From Arenicola marina (lineage: Eukaryota > Annelida > Polychaeta > Arenicolidae), in assembly GCA_964019135.1 (NCBI GenBank), contig OZ025248.1, positions 13,523,574 to 13,587,573 of the forward strand: 64,000 nt of DNA, written 5' to 3'. Each line of letters opens with the position of its first letter. Position 1 is the first letter of the stretch. A program made the translations under genes and the position numbers. Below the pieces are notes generated by a model. That model was not told where the DNA came from, did not search any database, and worked only from the letters and a program-made list of their open reading frames with translations. This document shows, piece after piece, positions 1 to 23,336 of the stretch.

Positions 1-429
1 TTTATAAGGCCCGTATTTTGATATTGTCTCATTAAAGATAATCGTTGGAAGAAGGCAACTAATGTGGTATATAATGTTCTTATATGCCGATCCTCTTGTC
101 ACCCTTTGCTTTATTCTCATGTGGTGTAGACTGTAATAGGCCACTGTTTGGGATATGTCGGTGATGATCATGTACAGTACAAAAGCCCTGTCTAGTGTTA
201 CTTGTCGAAGCCCGGAACCAGTCTAGGTATATTTAACAACCGAACGCGTGGTGTAGAGCCCGGGCACACAGCTAATGGCTGAGCTGGCCTGCACTTTGCT
301 GTGGTCCCCGAACTCACAGTCGAAATGGACAAACTTACTATACAGCTCATTTTGTGAAAAATTTCAAGACAGTGTGTGAGAGTGTGAGATTCTGTTTCTG
401 TTTATTATTTATTGATGATATTTTACTAG
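1..429 (+). other. PQBP1 intron sequence upstream of first visible exon
   Basis: AT-rich sequence ending in a pyrimidine-rich tract and an AG acceptor at 428-429, directly before the first exon that can be read. I found no further exon with both splice signals here, so earlier PQBP1 exons (including any WW domain) lie outside the window. Confidence 0.6.
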
Positions 430-1282
430 GATAATCATGACTTCGAAGAACTTGAACGCGAACTGCTGATGGAGAAGAAGGGTATCAACCGGAAAGATAA
501 ACGAGGTGCGTGGGTTTAGTTGCTACAGCCACAGGCGTGTCCGAGGCGACCATTAACATGGATATCTCGCCGTCCGAAACCTCGGGAAAACATAAATGAT
601 TTATTAAAACAATGTTATGACGCGTATTATTTGTTTAAAAATTTGATTAAAACCACCTGCACAACCGCCGTGTGGCAAGGTAACAAACTATGTGTGTCTA
701 TTGTGACTAGTTACAGGAGTGCAGTTCGCTTCAGACCAACGCCGCAAGAAGGAGCCACTGGACCCGATGGACCCGGCGTCTTACTCGGAGGTGCCCAGGT
801 GAGAAGTCCATAATGCGCCGCCATAAGGAGTTATAACATACTTCAATAAGAATCAGAAAGCTTTGTTTAACGTCTAAAGGCCAACTAATAATATATTAGC
901 AGTCGCGTGAAGTCCTAAACATATGCCATTATTTTTGTATTTTGTATTATCATTTTGCAGAATCACTGCGGGATTAAGCTTTTGACCCTTCCTTGGGCAT
1001 CTCTCTTTGAAATTTGTATTTTTCATTGACGTGCCCCTAAACACATCTATTCACAAGGAATGGGGCAATTTTGTAGTTTTCGCATCAGTCTGTTGAACAT
1101 TGTCGCCACCGTGGCCGCCATCTTGTTTCAGAGGCACGTGGTCCACGGGTCTGGATCGGCGAGGCAGCGCCAAGACCGGAGTGGACGCCACGGCATCCGG
1201 ACCGCTCTTCCAGCAGCGACCCTACCCGTCCCCGGGATCCATTCTCCGGATGAACAAGTCCCTGGAGCCAGACAAGTCATAG
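430..1282 (+). CDS. PQBP1: Polyglutamine-binding protein 1 (PQBP1)-like, C-terminal three exons
   Basis: Nuclear splicing factor; in animals PQBP1 binds the U5 spliceosomal protein U5-15kD (TXNL4A) through its C-terminus. Exons are 430-505, 717-798 and 1132-1282, joined in consistent phase (1, then 0) with GT-AG introns; the stop is TAG at 1280-1282. The second exon encodes [14 protein letters not shown] and the third [21 protein letters not shown] and SILRMNK, which closely match the human tail ([36 protein letters not shown]). The YxxPGxxL segment corresponds to the known U5-15kD-binding motif, with I for V. The first exon ([15 protein letters not shown]) is linked by phase and splice signals only. 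The gene is 5'-partial because the window starts inside it, and it is convergent with TRMU. Identity of the last two exons is nearly certain. Confidence 0.95.
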
Positions 1283-2061
1283 CGATGGAGGAGAGATTTA
1301 TATTCCGCAAATGTGACCCTCAAATACTGGTTCAGTTGTTACCCCCCCCCCCCCCCCCACCAATATTGGTCTCTGCTAGATGTTATCTCAGCGACTCTCC
1401 AGAAGCGTTCCCTACTGTCCGAGAGTAACCGAATCCTTCAAGATGCCCGGCAAAGATATTCTTTTACTATGCAATATATGGTCGAATGGGGTTAAGAAAT
1501 GGTGAATTATGAAATGATTGAGGGACACCTGATGACCGACTTCAGTGGCGACGCTACACAATGCGGATTATCAGACGGCCCCATCCAAGTGAATCTCGGA
1601 TCGTGTCTCGTGTTGCCTCCCCGCCCTCAGTGCATTCGTGGCCGCATATGGAACCGAACTGTCTGATGTACGTGTATGTACAACGCATGTTCAATGAACT
1701 AGAAGCCTATATCAGACTAACGTACGCTAGGTGTAACGTTACACTACTGAAATGAATTTGGTGTCAGCGCTGACACTGACACACGACAGTGACACGCGAC
1801 AGTGACACGCGACAGTGACACTGACACGTATTTCCACGTCGGTTCTGGATGAGCCTGTATTGAACGTTATCTACGTGGTATCCGTAACTTATAAAACCAA
1901 TCTGAAATAGTTTCTCAAGGCAATGAAACATGTCTCGACGTGGCATTCAAACTAAAACACCTCGTGGAACACTTCCCATCATATGAGCTGTTCATACAGG
2001 AGTTGTACGCATTGTACGCCAGGGGCTAATTATCCGGTACATTAACTTTGTAATGCATTGA

Positions 2062-2096
2062 AATAAAGTCAGACTTCTTCGTTTTTAATCAATAAA
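2062..2096 (+). terminator. Candidate PQBP1 polyadenylation signals
   Basis: Two AATAAA hexamers (2062-2067 and 2091-2096) lie about 780-810 bases after the PQBP1 stop, on its strand and before the TRMU 3' end. Which one is used cannot be told from sequence. Confidence 0.5.
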
Positions 2097-2457
2097 GGCG
2101 ATTTGGTTAACATTCGGGTTGACATATTTTCTAGTAAGCACGAATATCCTATTCATTCATTTTATCATACTACTGTCAAAAACAGCCAGATTTATCCAGA
2201 ATGGCTAACTGCATCTAACCTCATTGCACAAATCATTGTACAAAACATCACAGACAAATAGTTTGATAAGTAATCCATTTCCCGGCAGTCTGTACACCGG
2301 AAGTTTCTACAGATTAACGATTGGACATCTATATTGAGTCCGCTTCAAGCCTTATCGTTCGTTATTGGCGTCGATTTTCTCCAATTGTTGCCGTGATTTA
2401 TCTTTACTGACCTATGCATGACCTTGCCCTTACATGTTACCCTTCACAGCGACTAGC

Positions 2458-2463
2458 TTTAAT
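2458..2463 (-). terminator. Candidate TRMU polyadenylation signal
   Basis: TTTAAT on the + strand reads ATTAAA on the - strand, about 100 bases past the TRMU stop codon. ATTAAA is the commonest natural variant of AATAAA; no AATAAA was seen between 2100 and 2561 on this strand. Confidence 0.45.
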
Positions 2464-2561
2464 ACTTATTTGTAATTCCAGACATTGCAATTCTAGAGTA
2501 AATAACCACTGTACCATCAAACAGTTGAAACCTGTCCTATTACAAAACATTACAGCCCTGG

Positions 2562-14743
<12,182 letters not shown>

Positions 14744-15422
14744 GTTGTTGGCGCAAACTGACCACTGCAGATGTCCATTTGTCCTCAAACGGACTTTCCT
14801 GCCCCCCTGTCCATTTGGTCTGTCAGTAGCGAAAATACAGAGATCAGGGGACTACGGAATACCCCAACAATCCAGATGACTAGAAAGGTTATGATCGTCT
14901 TTCAGTCCAGATACCCTTCAAATTCGTTGTTCTAACGTTGAACCAAACAGGTTCAGTCTCATGTTTCTGAATAAGCACTTCAAATTGCAAGATCAAAAAA
15001 ATGCATAGATACATGCAAATAATTTGCGGAATTGCAGATGTAATTTATCTCTAGATGTATAGTCTGTGGCAAACGCAAATATTTCGAAGGGAAAGCCCAT
15101 GTAGCGCATGCCAGCTGGCACACGCGTCCGACACTGAAAAGCGAGCGCTTCGAGCAGACCATTTTAGTTTGTTCGCAGACTATCCGTATTTTAGTTAATA
15201 CAGTTTTTTTTATGCTATTTTTGATTTCCCAGTTGGATAAAATTAAGTCCAGGTTTCCATAACAGTTGTAAGATACATAAATTATAATCACAAAGAATCC
15301 CCAACTACGACTGCGCGGCCGACGGCACTAAGACAACCTTTTGACCCGTGAGTTAAAAACAACTCACGGACTGTCAATCGTATTAACTGACGGGGCGTGT
15401 GGTGAATTATATGGTATCCCTA
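14744..15422. other. TRMU 5' flank, no gene seen
   Basis: The presumed TRMU promoter lies just upstream of 14743. I see no TATA box near the start and no conserved coding frame. Open frames on the - strand at 14980-15291 have no recognisable protein features. Confidence 0.5.
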
Positions 15423-15701
15423 CTAGTAGTGGAAGATAAGGGTTTTGATCCATACCTGTGTGAAAATGCATTCAGGACGTAGGCGACAACAGAGATATAA
15501 TGGAGCCCTAGCGGAGTCAGTCGAAGGCAAAGAGTGCAGTGGGTGGCGTCGTTTCGAGTCATAAAATACATAATGTACATTCGGCAGCCGATAATGTTGT
15601 TGCTCGCCAAATGGGTTAGTAGATAGCTGCCAGTAGAACAAGGCAATCACAAGGAAGATAATAACAGTCCAAATCGATTCAGCGGCACTTTTATTTCCCA
15701 T
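15423..15701 (-). CDS. Candidate small signal-anchor ORF or first exon, unrecognised
   Basis: ATG at 15701 in a good context (GGGA before ATGG) opens a 92-codon frame beginning MGNKSAAESIWTVIIFLVIA, then LFYWQL: a short polar N-terminus and one hydrophobic helix, as in type II membrane proteins such as Golgi enzymes. TATATA-like sequence sits near 15765-15775 on the same strand at a plausible distance. A possible donor (CACACAG/GTATGG near 15459) could end an exon, but no acceptor with coding sequence was found before TRMU. I do not recognise the protein. It may be a small gene, a gene remnant or chance. Confidence 0.25.
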   Translation of the reverse strand: MGNKSAAESIWTVIIFLVIALFYWQLSTNPFGEQQHYRLPNVHYVFYDSKRRHPLHSLPSTDSARAPLYLCCRLRPECIFTQVWIKTLIFHY

Positions 15702-15856
15702 TCCCGATTGTACAATTTGAGTCCCACAAAAGAGTATGAACAATTAATGCACACGAATAATAAAGAAATAGAAATATATACACAGCAGGGTAACTTGTTA
15801 CACGTTACAAAACCAACTAAAATTGTTGCAGCTCTATTTACACATTTACCAATGAT

Positions 15857-15862
15857 TTTATT
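15857..15862 (-). terminator. Candidate polyadenylation signal of the methyltransferase gene
   Basis: TTTATT on the + strand is AATAAA on the - strand, about 220 bases after the stop at 16083. Confidence 0.45.
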
Positions 15863-15993
15863 GGCCTACATAATCAAGACATAGATCAGACATCTTTTTC
15901 ATTCGTTGGAAGTTTTTGGAATTGTCACCATTGACATTACGAACAATTCCAATCACACAGATTAACGCATAAAATGTAAAAATCTTAAGAAAA

Positions 15994-16077
15994 AAGGATT
16001 TAACCTTCTAACTGAAAACCTTTGCGGCACTTTTAAAATTTTCTAGTCACACTAAAATATCTCGATGATCAGACCCA
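15994..16077 (-). pseudogene. Decayed tandem duplicate of the methyltransferase 3' coding end
   Basis: This segment repeats about 16097-16177 with an offset of 100-103 bases. It aligns with the codons for GQIIEIFQCNYRPEKPQGFS, then VGRLNP. The copy keeps ATCATCGAGATATTT, GTTTTCAGT and GGTTAAATCC but has in-frame stops where the gene has Gln and Tyr codons, so it is not coding. It is either a local 100-bp duplication or the last trace of a lost neighbour gene copy. Confidence 0.85.
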
Positions 16078-16082
16078 TTTTT

Positions 16083-17030
16083 TCAGGTGATAAAATAAGG
16101 ATTTAACCTTCCCACTGAAAACCCTTGCGGTTTTTCTGGTCTGTAGTTGCACTGAAATATCTCGATGATCTGCCCTTCCTTCTTGGCTGACTCCCAGACG
16201 TCGCCCAGCTTCTTCAGCCACGAGGCTCGTCCATCCGGGTAGTTGTCCAGGATGATGACGCTGTCCACGCTGGCCATCGGCCGAAAGTTGATGTAGTCGG
16301 CGAGACACACGGCGTTCGTGTGGCCCCCGTCGATGGATATGACGTCACACTTCACTGCGGGGTTCGCCTTGTGGAAAGCCGGAAGCGATGTTGTGGAATC
16401 GCCCCACGTGACTGTCAGTCTGCCTGGAAACCGTTGCTGTAGGTACTCTGCCATAGGGCGGGCGTAGCCATGTTTACCGATGTCAAAGGAGTACACAGTA
16501 GTGTTGGGGTTTGCCTGCAGCCACATGAAGCTGCTGTGACCACCGTTAAACCCAGTCTCACACACTGTCCTGACGAACGGGGCGCGCACTATGTGGTAAT
16601 ACGTGATAAACTCCTCCACGAAGAAAGCACTGGTGCCTTCCCGCACGCCACCCACCGAAATCAACTTTTCTCTGAAGAGATCATACTCCCGCTGGAATGG
16701 CTCGGGGAATGGGGCTTCCTTATCTGTGTTCTTGTATAAATCAGGACAACGCGTCAATCCATTCGGAACAAATGAGAAAATGTCAGTCCAGTTCCAGGTG
16801 GGTCGGAGCGGGCTGACCACGCCCTCCGTACTGACCCCGTCCTCGGGTCGACAGGGTGGCGGGCGCAGACCGCCTTGTCCCAAGGGCACCGTGGACCGGT
16901 TGGGGTACCCTGAGTATTGCTCGCACAGGTACAGAACACCGAAGGTGACCAGGATCGGGTAGAGAAGACACAGCCTCTTGTTGGGGAGGCAAGCCTTCAA
17001 GCCGTAGCCCAAACTTAGATCTTGCGTCAT
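16083..17030 (-). CDS. Membrane-anchored SAM-dependent methyltransferase-like protein, single exon
   Basis: A 315-residue protein with a short basic N-terminus, one hydrophobic segment (about residues 20-36, LCLLYPILVTFGVLYLC), a proline-rich stem and a class I methyltransferase fold of the Methyltransf_24 type. Motifs: VCETGFNGGHSS (156-167, SAM-binding glycine loop), YSFDIG (180-185, acidic residue after strand 2), WGDS (209-212), CDVISIDGGH (228-237) and VIILDN (258-263). Sequons NRS, NWT and NTT would face the lumen of a type II protein. Many invertebrates have several such genes of unknown substrate. Start chosen at the first in-frame ATG (17030), just before the anchor; the upstream frame offers only a near-cognate codon. 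No intron is needed. A TATA box lies about 160 bases upstream. Catalytic role is inferred from the fold only. Confidence 0.85.
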   Translation of the reverse strand: MTQDLSLGYGLKACLPNKRLCLLYPILVTFGVLYLCEQYSGYPNRSTVPLGQGGLRPPPCRPEDGVSTEGVVSPLRPTWNWTDIFSFVPNGLTRCPDLYKNTDKEAPFPEPFQREYDLFREKLISVGGVREGTSAFFVEEFITYYHIVRAPFVRTVCETGFNGGHSSFMWLQANPNTTVYSFDIGKHGYARPMAEYLQQRFPGRLTVTWGDSTTSLPAFHKANPAVKCDVISIDGGHTNAVCLADYINFRPMASVDSVIILDNYPDGRASWLKKLGDVWESAKKEGQIIEIFQCNYRPEKPQGFSVGRLNPYFIT

Positions 17031-17187
17031 TTCGGTTAATGCCCGCAACTGTACACACAATTCAATCCTTGGTATGTCCTGGCAGAAAGGTCGGCTGACG
17101 GTACCACTAGGGCAGTGCTCGAGAGAAAAGGCTCGCGTACTTCACACGGACAAACTCGTCGTGAAGCCTAACGGAGCGATACGATCG

Positions 17188-17194
17188 CTTTATA
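17188..17194 (-). promoter_or_regulatory. TATA box of the methyltransferase-like gene
   Basis: CTTTATA on the + strand gives TATAAAG on the - strand, 158 bases before the ATG at 17030. A start site about 30 bases downstream (near 17160) would leave a 5' UTR of about 130 bases. Confidence 0.55.
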
Positions 17195-19563
17195 CTGGCA
17201 TCGTCACTTCAGTATTGATCCTGTGATATGCGATGGCTGGCGAGCCTCTGTACCCCCCCCCCCCTCCTCTCCTCCTCATCCTTCCATTTTCCACAATCAG
17301 TTACTTGAACAGGCGTGTAGCTTGGGACAATGGGCAGTATTGCTGAAAAGTCTATTTTTTACGTCCTGTCGGTCCAGTTTATGTGTTTGTTACTTGTTAA
17401 TGTCCTCGTTTGTATGTTAGCGACTACAAGTTATGATTTTATTTATGGTCTTGTTATAACGATTTCCTGAGTCTATCCCGCTGTCCAAATACCCATTCTA
17501 TTGTTGCACAATTATTCTATTATAGTGCTACGTGCGATCGCGAAAAGCAGACTATCACCTTTTGTCCTTGAAAAAGTATACCCGGTATTTCACTTCTTGC
17601 TGCCGGACAAATTGCCTGTGTGTGAGGGGTGCTAGGGTATAGATCTTCCACTGATCTTTTAAGAAATTTCTTTGGTAATATTTCTTTAACTGTTTCTTAT
17701 TGTTGTTGGATATTTGTAGAAATACTTGAAAATCGAATAAAAAAACATGTTACAGAACTAAATAAGAATATTTCTGGCCGTTTTTTTGTCAAATTGTTAT
17801 TGCGAAAATATGTTCCGCTGATACGTGCATGCCGATTGCCTAGGTCTGTATTCTTGTTAAGGACAACAATCTGTCAACCGCATAACTAGAAAAATAATGT
17901 AGTTAGAATGGGAGGGAGAATGTAAATCGATAGGCTCAATAATGCGTAAAATCGGTCTAAGGTACAGGTTTTTGAAAGAAAACCATAAACACGAGAATAT
18001 CTCCGTTTCGACTTGTTTCATAATCTGCCACTCATTGAGTCGCGGAAGCCATGTATGTTTACTTGTGACGCGTTATAATCGTTTTCGAGCAAGATGAGGT
18101 CTTAAGTTTTGGGGAAAACGAAAAATTAAAATGCCTTGTCGAGCATTTCACAAGTGCTTTCATTAAACAGTACCATGATTATTTTGTTTAACATGGTAAC
18201 TAGTAGCCACTGTTCTTAACATATGCAATTCTAGTCAGGTCAGGTCATGACGTCATTATAATGTCATCACGAGCAAATCTTAAAAACGCTATAACTCGCT
18301 ATAATTTGGGATCCCAAGAGGCAACTTTTGTCATGTTTGACTTTTTTTGGCGATACTGAGAAGTGTGTATTATAAATGACGTCACACCCTAAATCCGTTG
18401 CATAACTTCATTTTATCTTACGTGAGCAGTACCTACCACCCAAAAACTTCGCCGAAAGTAAAAATAAAGACATATATAGGTCATATTGCTAACTTTAACA
18501 TTCGCCACCGACGTCATGATTGTGAGGTCACCGTGACATCATATTAAATACAACGACATTTCCTGGTTGCATGAATGTTGAGTCTAGAGAATTGCCCTTG
18601 GCATCAAATTGTGTTTTAACTCAAAATTTTATATGCAATAACAGCGATGACAGGTTATTTTTCCGTCCCAAACAAAAACATGGTTTGAGTTGTAGCTCAG
18701 TTAATGTCAAGTATGGGAAGCTACAATTGACCTCATCACACATATGTGACACATAATTTCACCAAATTATGAAATTGTCTGACCAGTTGTGACGTCTTGA
18801 CAACGGTTTTTTAACGCCAATACCCTATCAGTGTCTCACTGATATCTGATTTTGATTTTAAAAATCAAAGATGGCTTACAATTGTAAAGGGAAAACAATT
18901 ATTGGATATATCTCACCGATTATACAGGCATTTTTTATTATTCCGGTCGAACGATATTTGTAAACCGATCGAAGCGATACGCTTACTCTCAATCAGCAAC
19001 TACAATATTTTAAATCCTTCATCAGAAATTGATATTTCGTGATAGCCGATCTCTCCAAATGGCTACCTATAAAGATACACCTAGCTTGTGCTTTACCTAT
19101 ACATGGGTGTAGTTAAAGCGCAGAACGGGACGCCTGTCGTCGGGAGAGAGGGTCCAAGAATGGTCGACTACCTGACGCCAGGAAACGTCTGACCACGGAA
19201 TCGAGGTGCCCCTTTCATATTAGCCCCGTAACCAGGTAACAGTGTCTATTGTAATGTACACCAAACATATTTGATCCACATGTCGGGGCCTCATGTGTCC
19301 ATTGACCTCAAGCGTCCCTCGCCGACATTCTAGTCGCCAGATGGCGCCAAAGTGACCAGAGGTTACATATCTTGCACGGCTTCCCCTCCGTGTGAGCACA
19401 CGCCACGTAGTGGTGGTCTGTGGGGTAGACTAAGAGGGTAGAGAGTTATGAGAAAGAACATTGACAACTGCGGATTCATTACGTACATCAGGCCAGAGTC
19501 GCTTGCGGTCTCCGGTCATTAAGCATAGCCCAGATGGGTACTGAAATATAGCTGCACATATCT
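17195..19563. other. AT-rich intergenic stretch, no gene seen
   Basis: Only short open frames without recognisable features (for example 17629-17889 and 18571-18756 on +). It contains a poly-C run near 17250 and a CTCF-like CGCCAGATGGCGCC at 19335-19348. Confidence 0.6.
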
Positions 19564-19919
19564 CCCAGCAAACACATAACGTTCGCACAACGACTAAACG
19601 ATTTTTATCTTAAAGTTATCATCAGGAAAACGTTGTTACAACGTTTGTCGCAAACATTGAACAGATATGTTCTAACCTAAATTCCATAAAAATAAAACAT
19701 TTGCCATTGCCTGACACAGCCATGCTTCTAATTAATCCATCATATACGTATTTCTTTCTCACAGAAGGCACAATTTTTATTATGGACTCAATGTCCGAAA
19801 ACGTTACCTGAAAAACGTGCGCGCAACGTAAAAAAAAACATTTTCACGCCGCCACAACGTCATTGCAACAAAAAAGAACGTTGTGTCGACGTTGTCATGA
19901 CATTAACACGTTTGCTGGG
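19564..19919. mobile_element. MITE with CCCAGCAAAC terminal inverted repeats
   Basis: Begins CCCAGCAAAC and ends GTTTGCTGGG, perfect 10-bp inverted termini, 356 bp in all. The interior is rich in AACGTT/ACGTTG/CAACGT motifs on both strands (ACGTTGTTACAACGTTTG, AACGTTGTGTCGACGTTG). No open frame of note; the flanks suggest at most a short TAT-like target duplication. The superfamily cannot be fixed from this copy. Confidence 0.7.
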
Positions 19920-20520
19920 CTATCATTGATACAGTATTGAACAATTTAGAGTAATTTCGTTTATAGTGCAACTGCTTGTAATAGTAATTCATTCATTTCC
20001 TCGCCACTTGAAGGCAAACATCTTTCCAATTAGGCGCTATTGTACCGGCATACAGTAATTTCGTAAGCATATTATGGCGTACCAGTTGTTTGTTTTTCAT
20101 TTCATCTAAAAAGGTGTAAATCTTAATCTGTTACCCATACACACCGCTTTCTCTACCCCTTCGGAATCAATGAATTAAGGTTGAATTGTTACCCAATATT
20201 TAATGCAACCTGTCCTATTCATTACATCGCATGGACAGGTCCACTTAGATTACCGAGAACTGTCATATGTCCATTCGGCCAATTAATAACGACAGCCATC
20301 GGCGTCCACGTCACCGCTCATTACGCGTCATTGCAGCTTCGATTACAAGTTTTGTATTGCAGGTAGCGTCACTTAGTTGCCAGGTATCTTTGTATGTGAC
20401 GTTCATTATAATAAATATCTTGGTTGTCTATCGCACCTGCTCCTGTACCAATGCCTCGCCATGTGGCGATTGGAGCAATGGTCGTGGGCAAGTCCAACAA
20501 GGAACTACCACTAATGTGTA
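19920..20520. other. Intergenic, no feature recognised
   Basis: Mixed sequence without convincing coding potential; overlapping short frames (20181-20521) show no known motif. Confidence 0.55.
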
Positions 20521-20835
20521 ACTCGACCATGTGACTTCTTGTTCTAATATGTATCCGTCACGTGACTCCTTGTTCTAATATGTATCTACGTCACTTGACT
20601 CCCTGTTCTAATATGTGCCTCTGTCGCGTAACTTCTTTTTGTAATATGTATCTCCGTCACGTGATTCCCTGTTCTAATATGTATCTCCACCACCTGACTC
20701 CTTGTTCTAATATATGCCTCTGTCGCGTAACTTCTTGTTTTTAAATGTATCTCCGTCACGTGACTTCTTGTTCTAAAATGTATCTCCGTGAAGTGAATCC
20801 TTGTTGACTCCTTGTTCTAATATGTGCCTCTTAGT
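20521..20835. repeat. 33-bp minisatellite, small diverged array
   Basis: About nine units of TTGTTCTAATATGTATCTCC followed by GTCACGTGACTCC-type sequence. It is the same family as 28610-29945 but more diverged (GTCGCGTAAC, CACCTGAC variants). Three units retain CACGTG. Confidence 0.9.
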
Positions 20836-21130
20836 CCATATGAGCCAAGGCACAACATTTTGGTCATCGGTACCATCCGAGGGCGCGATTGTTCATAATG
20901 ATTTTTGGGATGACATCCATTTATAGAAATGATAAATGGCTGATAGCATTGCCGCATTCACAGCTTTTGCTGTGTAATCGCCCATCTTTTAACCCTATCC
21001 CCGTTAACCATTAACCGTGTATGTTCATGTAAATGCATGAGGGGCGGTACACAAAACACGATACAAAACATTTAAAATCACGGCCAGAAAATGTTGAGAC
21101 AGCGTTGTTGAAGCGATATGAATTACGGCA

Positions 21131-21490
21131 TTAATTAGGATCGCCATCAAATAACCGCCATCTTGAATTTCAAAATGGCCGCCATAGAAATCCTTTATCC
21201 ATAGTATATCGGTTTCTATGCAACTTACAAAGGTTATTTTGATGTCTAAAAGTACACTGTCAGGGTCACAGAATCCCTTTCTTAAACATATAATGTCACA
21301 TGACTGAGTTATCTCGCAATCTCCATGGTAATAGCCGCCATCTTGAATCTCAAGATAGCCGCCATAGAAATCCATTATCCGTGCTATATCTGTTTCTATG
21401 CAACATAAAAATGTGAGTTTGGTGTCTAAACGTACAATTTCAGGGTCAAGGAATCCATTTCTTAGATATATAATGTCATCATATCACTGG
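21131..21490. repeat. Two tandem 180-bp units with GCCGCCATCTTGAA motif
   Basis: Unit 1 starts near 21131 and unit 2 near 21311. Both read CCGCCATCTTGAATYTCAA, then GCCGCCATAGAAATCC, TTTCTATGCAAC, GTCTAAAMGTACA and CAGGGTCA. The - strand is partly open and reads FYGG, EIQDGGY in each unit. A related inverted fragment lies at 24725-24766. Likely a dispersed repeat rather than a gene. Confidence 0.85.
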
Positions 21491-22473
21491 GCCATCGAAA
21501 AGGAATACGTTCGTCAACACAAATTTAATCATGGATTGCTATTCATTCAAGCATCAAAGTTTGATAGCTTTTTCTGACTTCTCTTATTGAGTTTAAAAAT
21601 GATCGCGAGAAAATATGCCGTGATCTGTCATCAGACAAGACAGGAAACCAACACAATGATCTTGCCATCTGTCTGATGCAGACACTGAGTTGTTCACTAT
21701 ACCAGACCATATCAAACGATTTCTGTTGGAGCTGCTAAATAGAATGCCCAAAAGAAACAGTCCATCACGTAGGTTACGCCACTCAATTCAATCGTCCAGC
21801 CAGGACATGGTATATGGAAAAACATGCAGCCAACAGAAACGCCCGTAGCACCTTCTGTTACCGTATGCTGTGAAGACCCTGCATGACTGGTAATGTTGAA
21901 GTAATCCAGACAAGGAACAGTGTTGATTTGATGATTTGGGCACGGTTTGTGATATTCAGAGCTGGAAGAAGAGGATCTGATTGGTTATAATTGGTGTTAC
22001 ACTACCTACGATCAATGCACCGGCTACCGAGTTGACTACCGCGTTGAAATACTGAACCAATCAAAGGTCATAAGGAATGAACTGCCGGTACCACTCATCG
22101 TGGTAGTGATGGACCAGGCTCTCTTCGCTAAAGCAACAGAAATTGTCGACTAGCATAGACATAGAGTTTATACTCTGGTTGGAAAAAGACTATAAAGGGG
22201 ACAAAATGAAAATCGGTTCGCTTTTGAACCGACTAAACATTAATGTGGAGGACTGTGTGCAACTCGGCTTCGAAAGCCTGCTATAAAACCCACTCTTAAA
22301 AGAAAATACTGGAGAGCTGCAACAGTATAAAAAACACATTTTCGCCCATCAAGCGGGTGTCGACATGTTTTGAACACGTGACCAGAGTTAGCCAATTACA
22401 CGCAAGGCGTTGACGTCACTGACGACTACCTTCCGCTGAACCAACACTTTGTTTACATGCGAGCGGTACGTTT
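21491..22473. other. Intergenic, no gene seen
   Basis: No conserved frame, RNA gene or clear transposon terminus recognised. Confidence 0.55.
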
Positions 22474-23336
22474 TTGGAACAAGCTGTCGGCCTAACACCT
22501 CTCATGAATAGTGACAAGCGTCCACTAGGCTGTCCACTAGGCGACCCGCAGCTTTTGCGGCAATGGCTACGCAAGATTGCTAGTGTGAGTTTAAAAGCAT
22601 CAAACATTCAAGAGTATGTTTCGACCACTATGAGAACAATTGCTTTGAATCGACCCGGCTGCTAGCTTCACGCACCACTCCTCCCTCCACCCCTCCCCAC
22701 CACCCCGATAGACTGCCACCCCACCCACCCTAACCCATACCGCCGTTCTGTAGTACGGCAGTCCTGTCCATACACTCTTCAGTGACAGTGAGTTATGTGC
22801 CGCCCAAATGACACTATTTTTCTCTTTTTTTTCTCTCAATCCCCTAAGCAGAAATCTACACTTTCTCTCGATATGCCCATCTGAGACTGACTTTTTTTTC
22901 AAACTTGCAGTTCTTGACTATATAGGCTAATTGATATCGAAAGTGTTCAAATAAGTATCCTCCAGACACTTTGTCATGAATGTCAGTGTCTATTTTATAT
23001 GCTTTTTTAACCACAATGTTGTCAGTATCTATTTTAGATGCCATTTTTAACCAACAAATTCTCTCCCGGTGACCCCAAAACCGGGCACTTTACTCTCTCT
23101 CCAAATCCTCTCTACCGCATGGTCGGCACACCCCCACCACTGTAGTAATGTAGTGCCCCCCCCCCCCCCCCAAGCGGCCGCTTCCTGAACCATGGCCCGC
23201 CACTCTACGAGTCAAAATTGGGCACCCTGCCAACAATGACGATGAACCCATGACTCCACCCCCACCCGGCTCCCAACCGCCCCCACCCTCCCTTCTAATG
23301 CAACACGGCTTTATTGACCACTCGATCTTCAACTAC

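Larger units (their letters stand above)
1283..2561 (+). other. PQBP1 3' UTR and PQBP1/TRMU intergenic spacer
   Basis: No coding exon seen. It contains a poly-C run (about 1339-1359), a short tandem of GTGACACGCGACA-type units (about 1769-1830), candidate PQBP1 polyadenylation signals at 2062-2067 and 2091-2096, and the end of the convergent TRMU transcript from the other side. Confidence 0.6.

Noticed and set aside
20521-20835. Regularly spaced repeats considered as CRISPR arrays (here and at 28.6, 36, 42.8 and 50.5 kb)
   Set aside because: Units are directly tandem with no unique spacers, and the DNA is animal genomic sequence.
22474-22665. Possible THAP-domain piece (DPQLLRQWLRKI)
   Set aside because: The required C2CH cysteines and the later Cys-x-x-His-Phe are absent and frames on both strands are open; too little to call.
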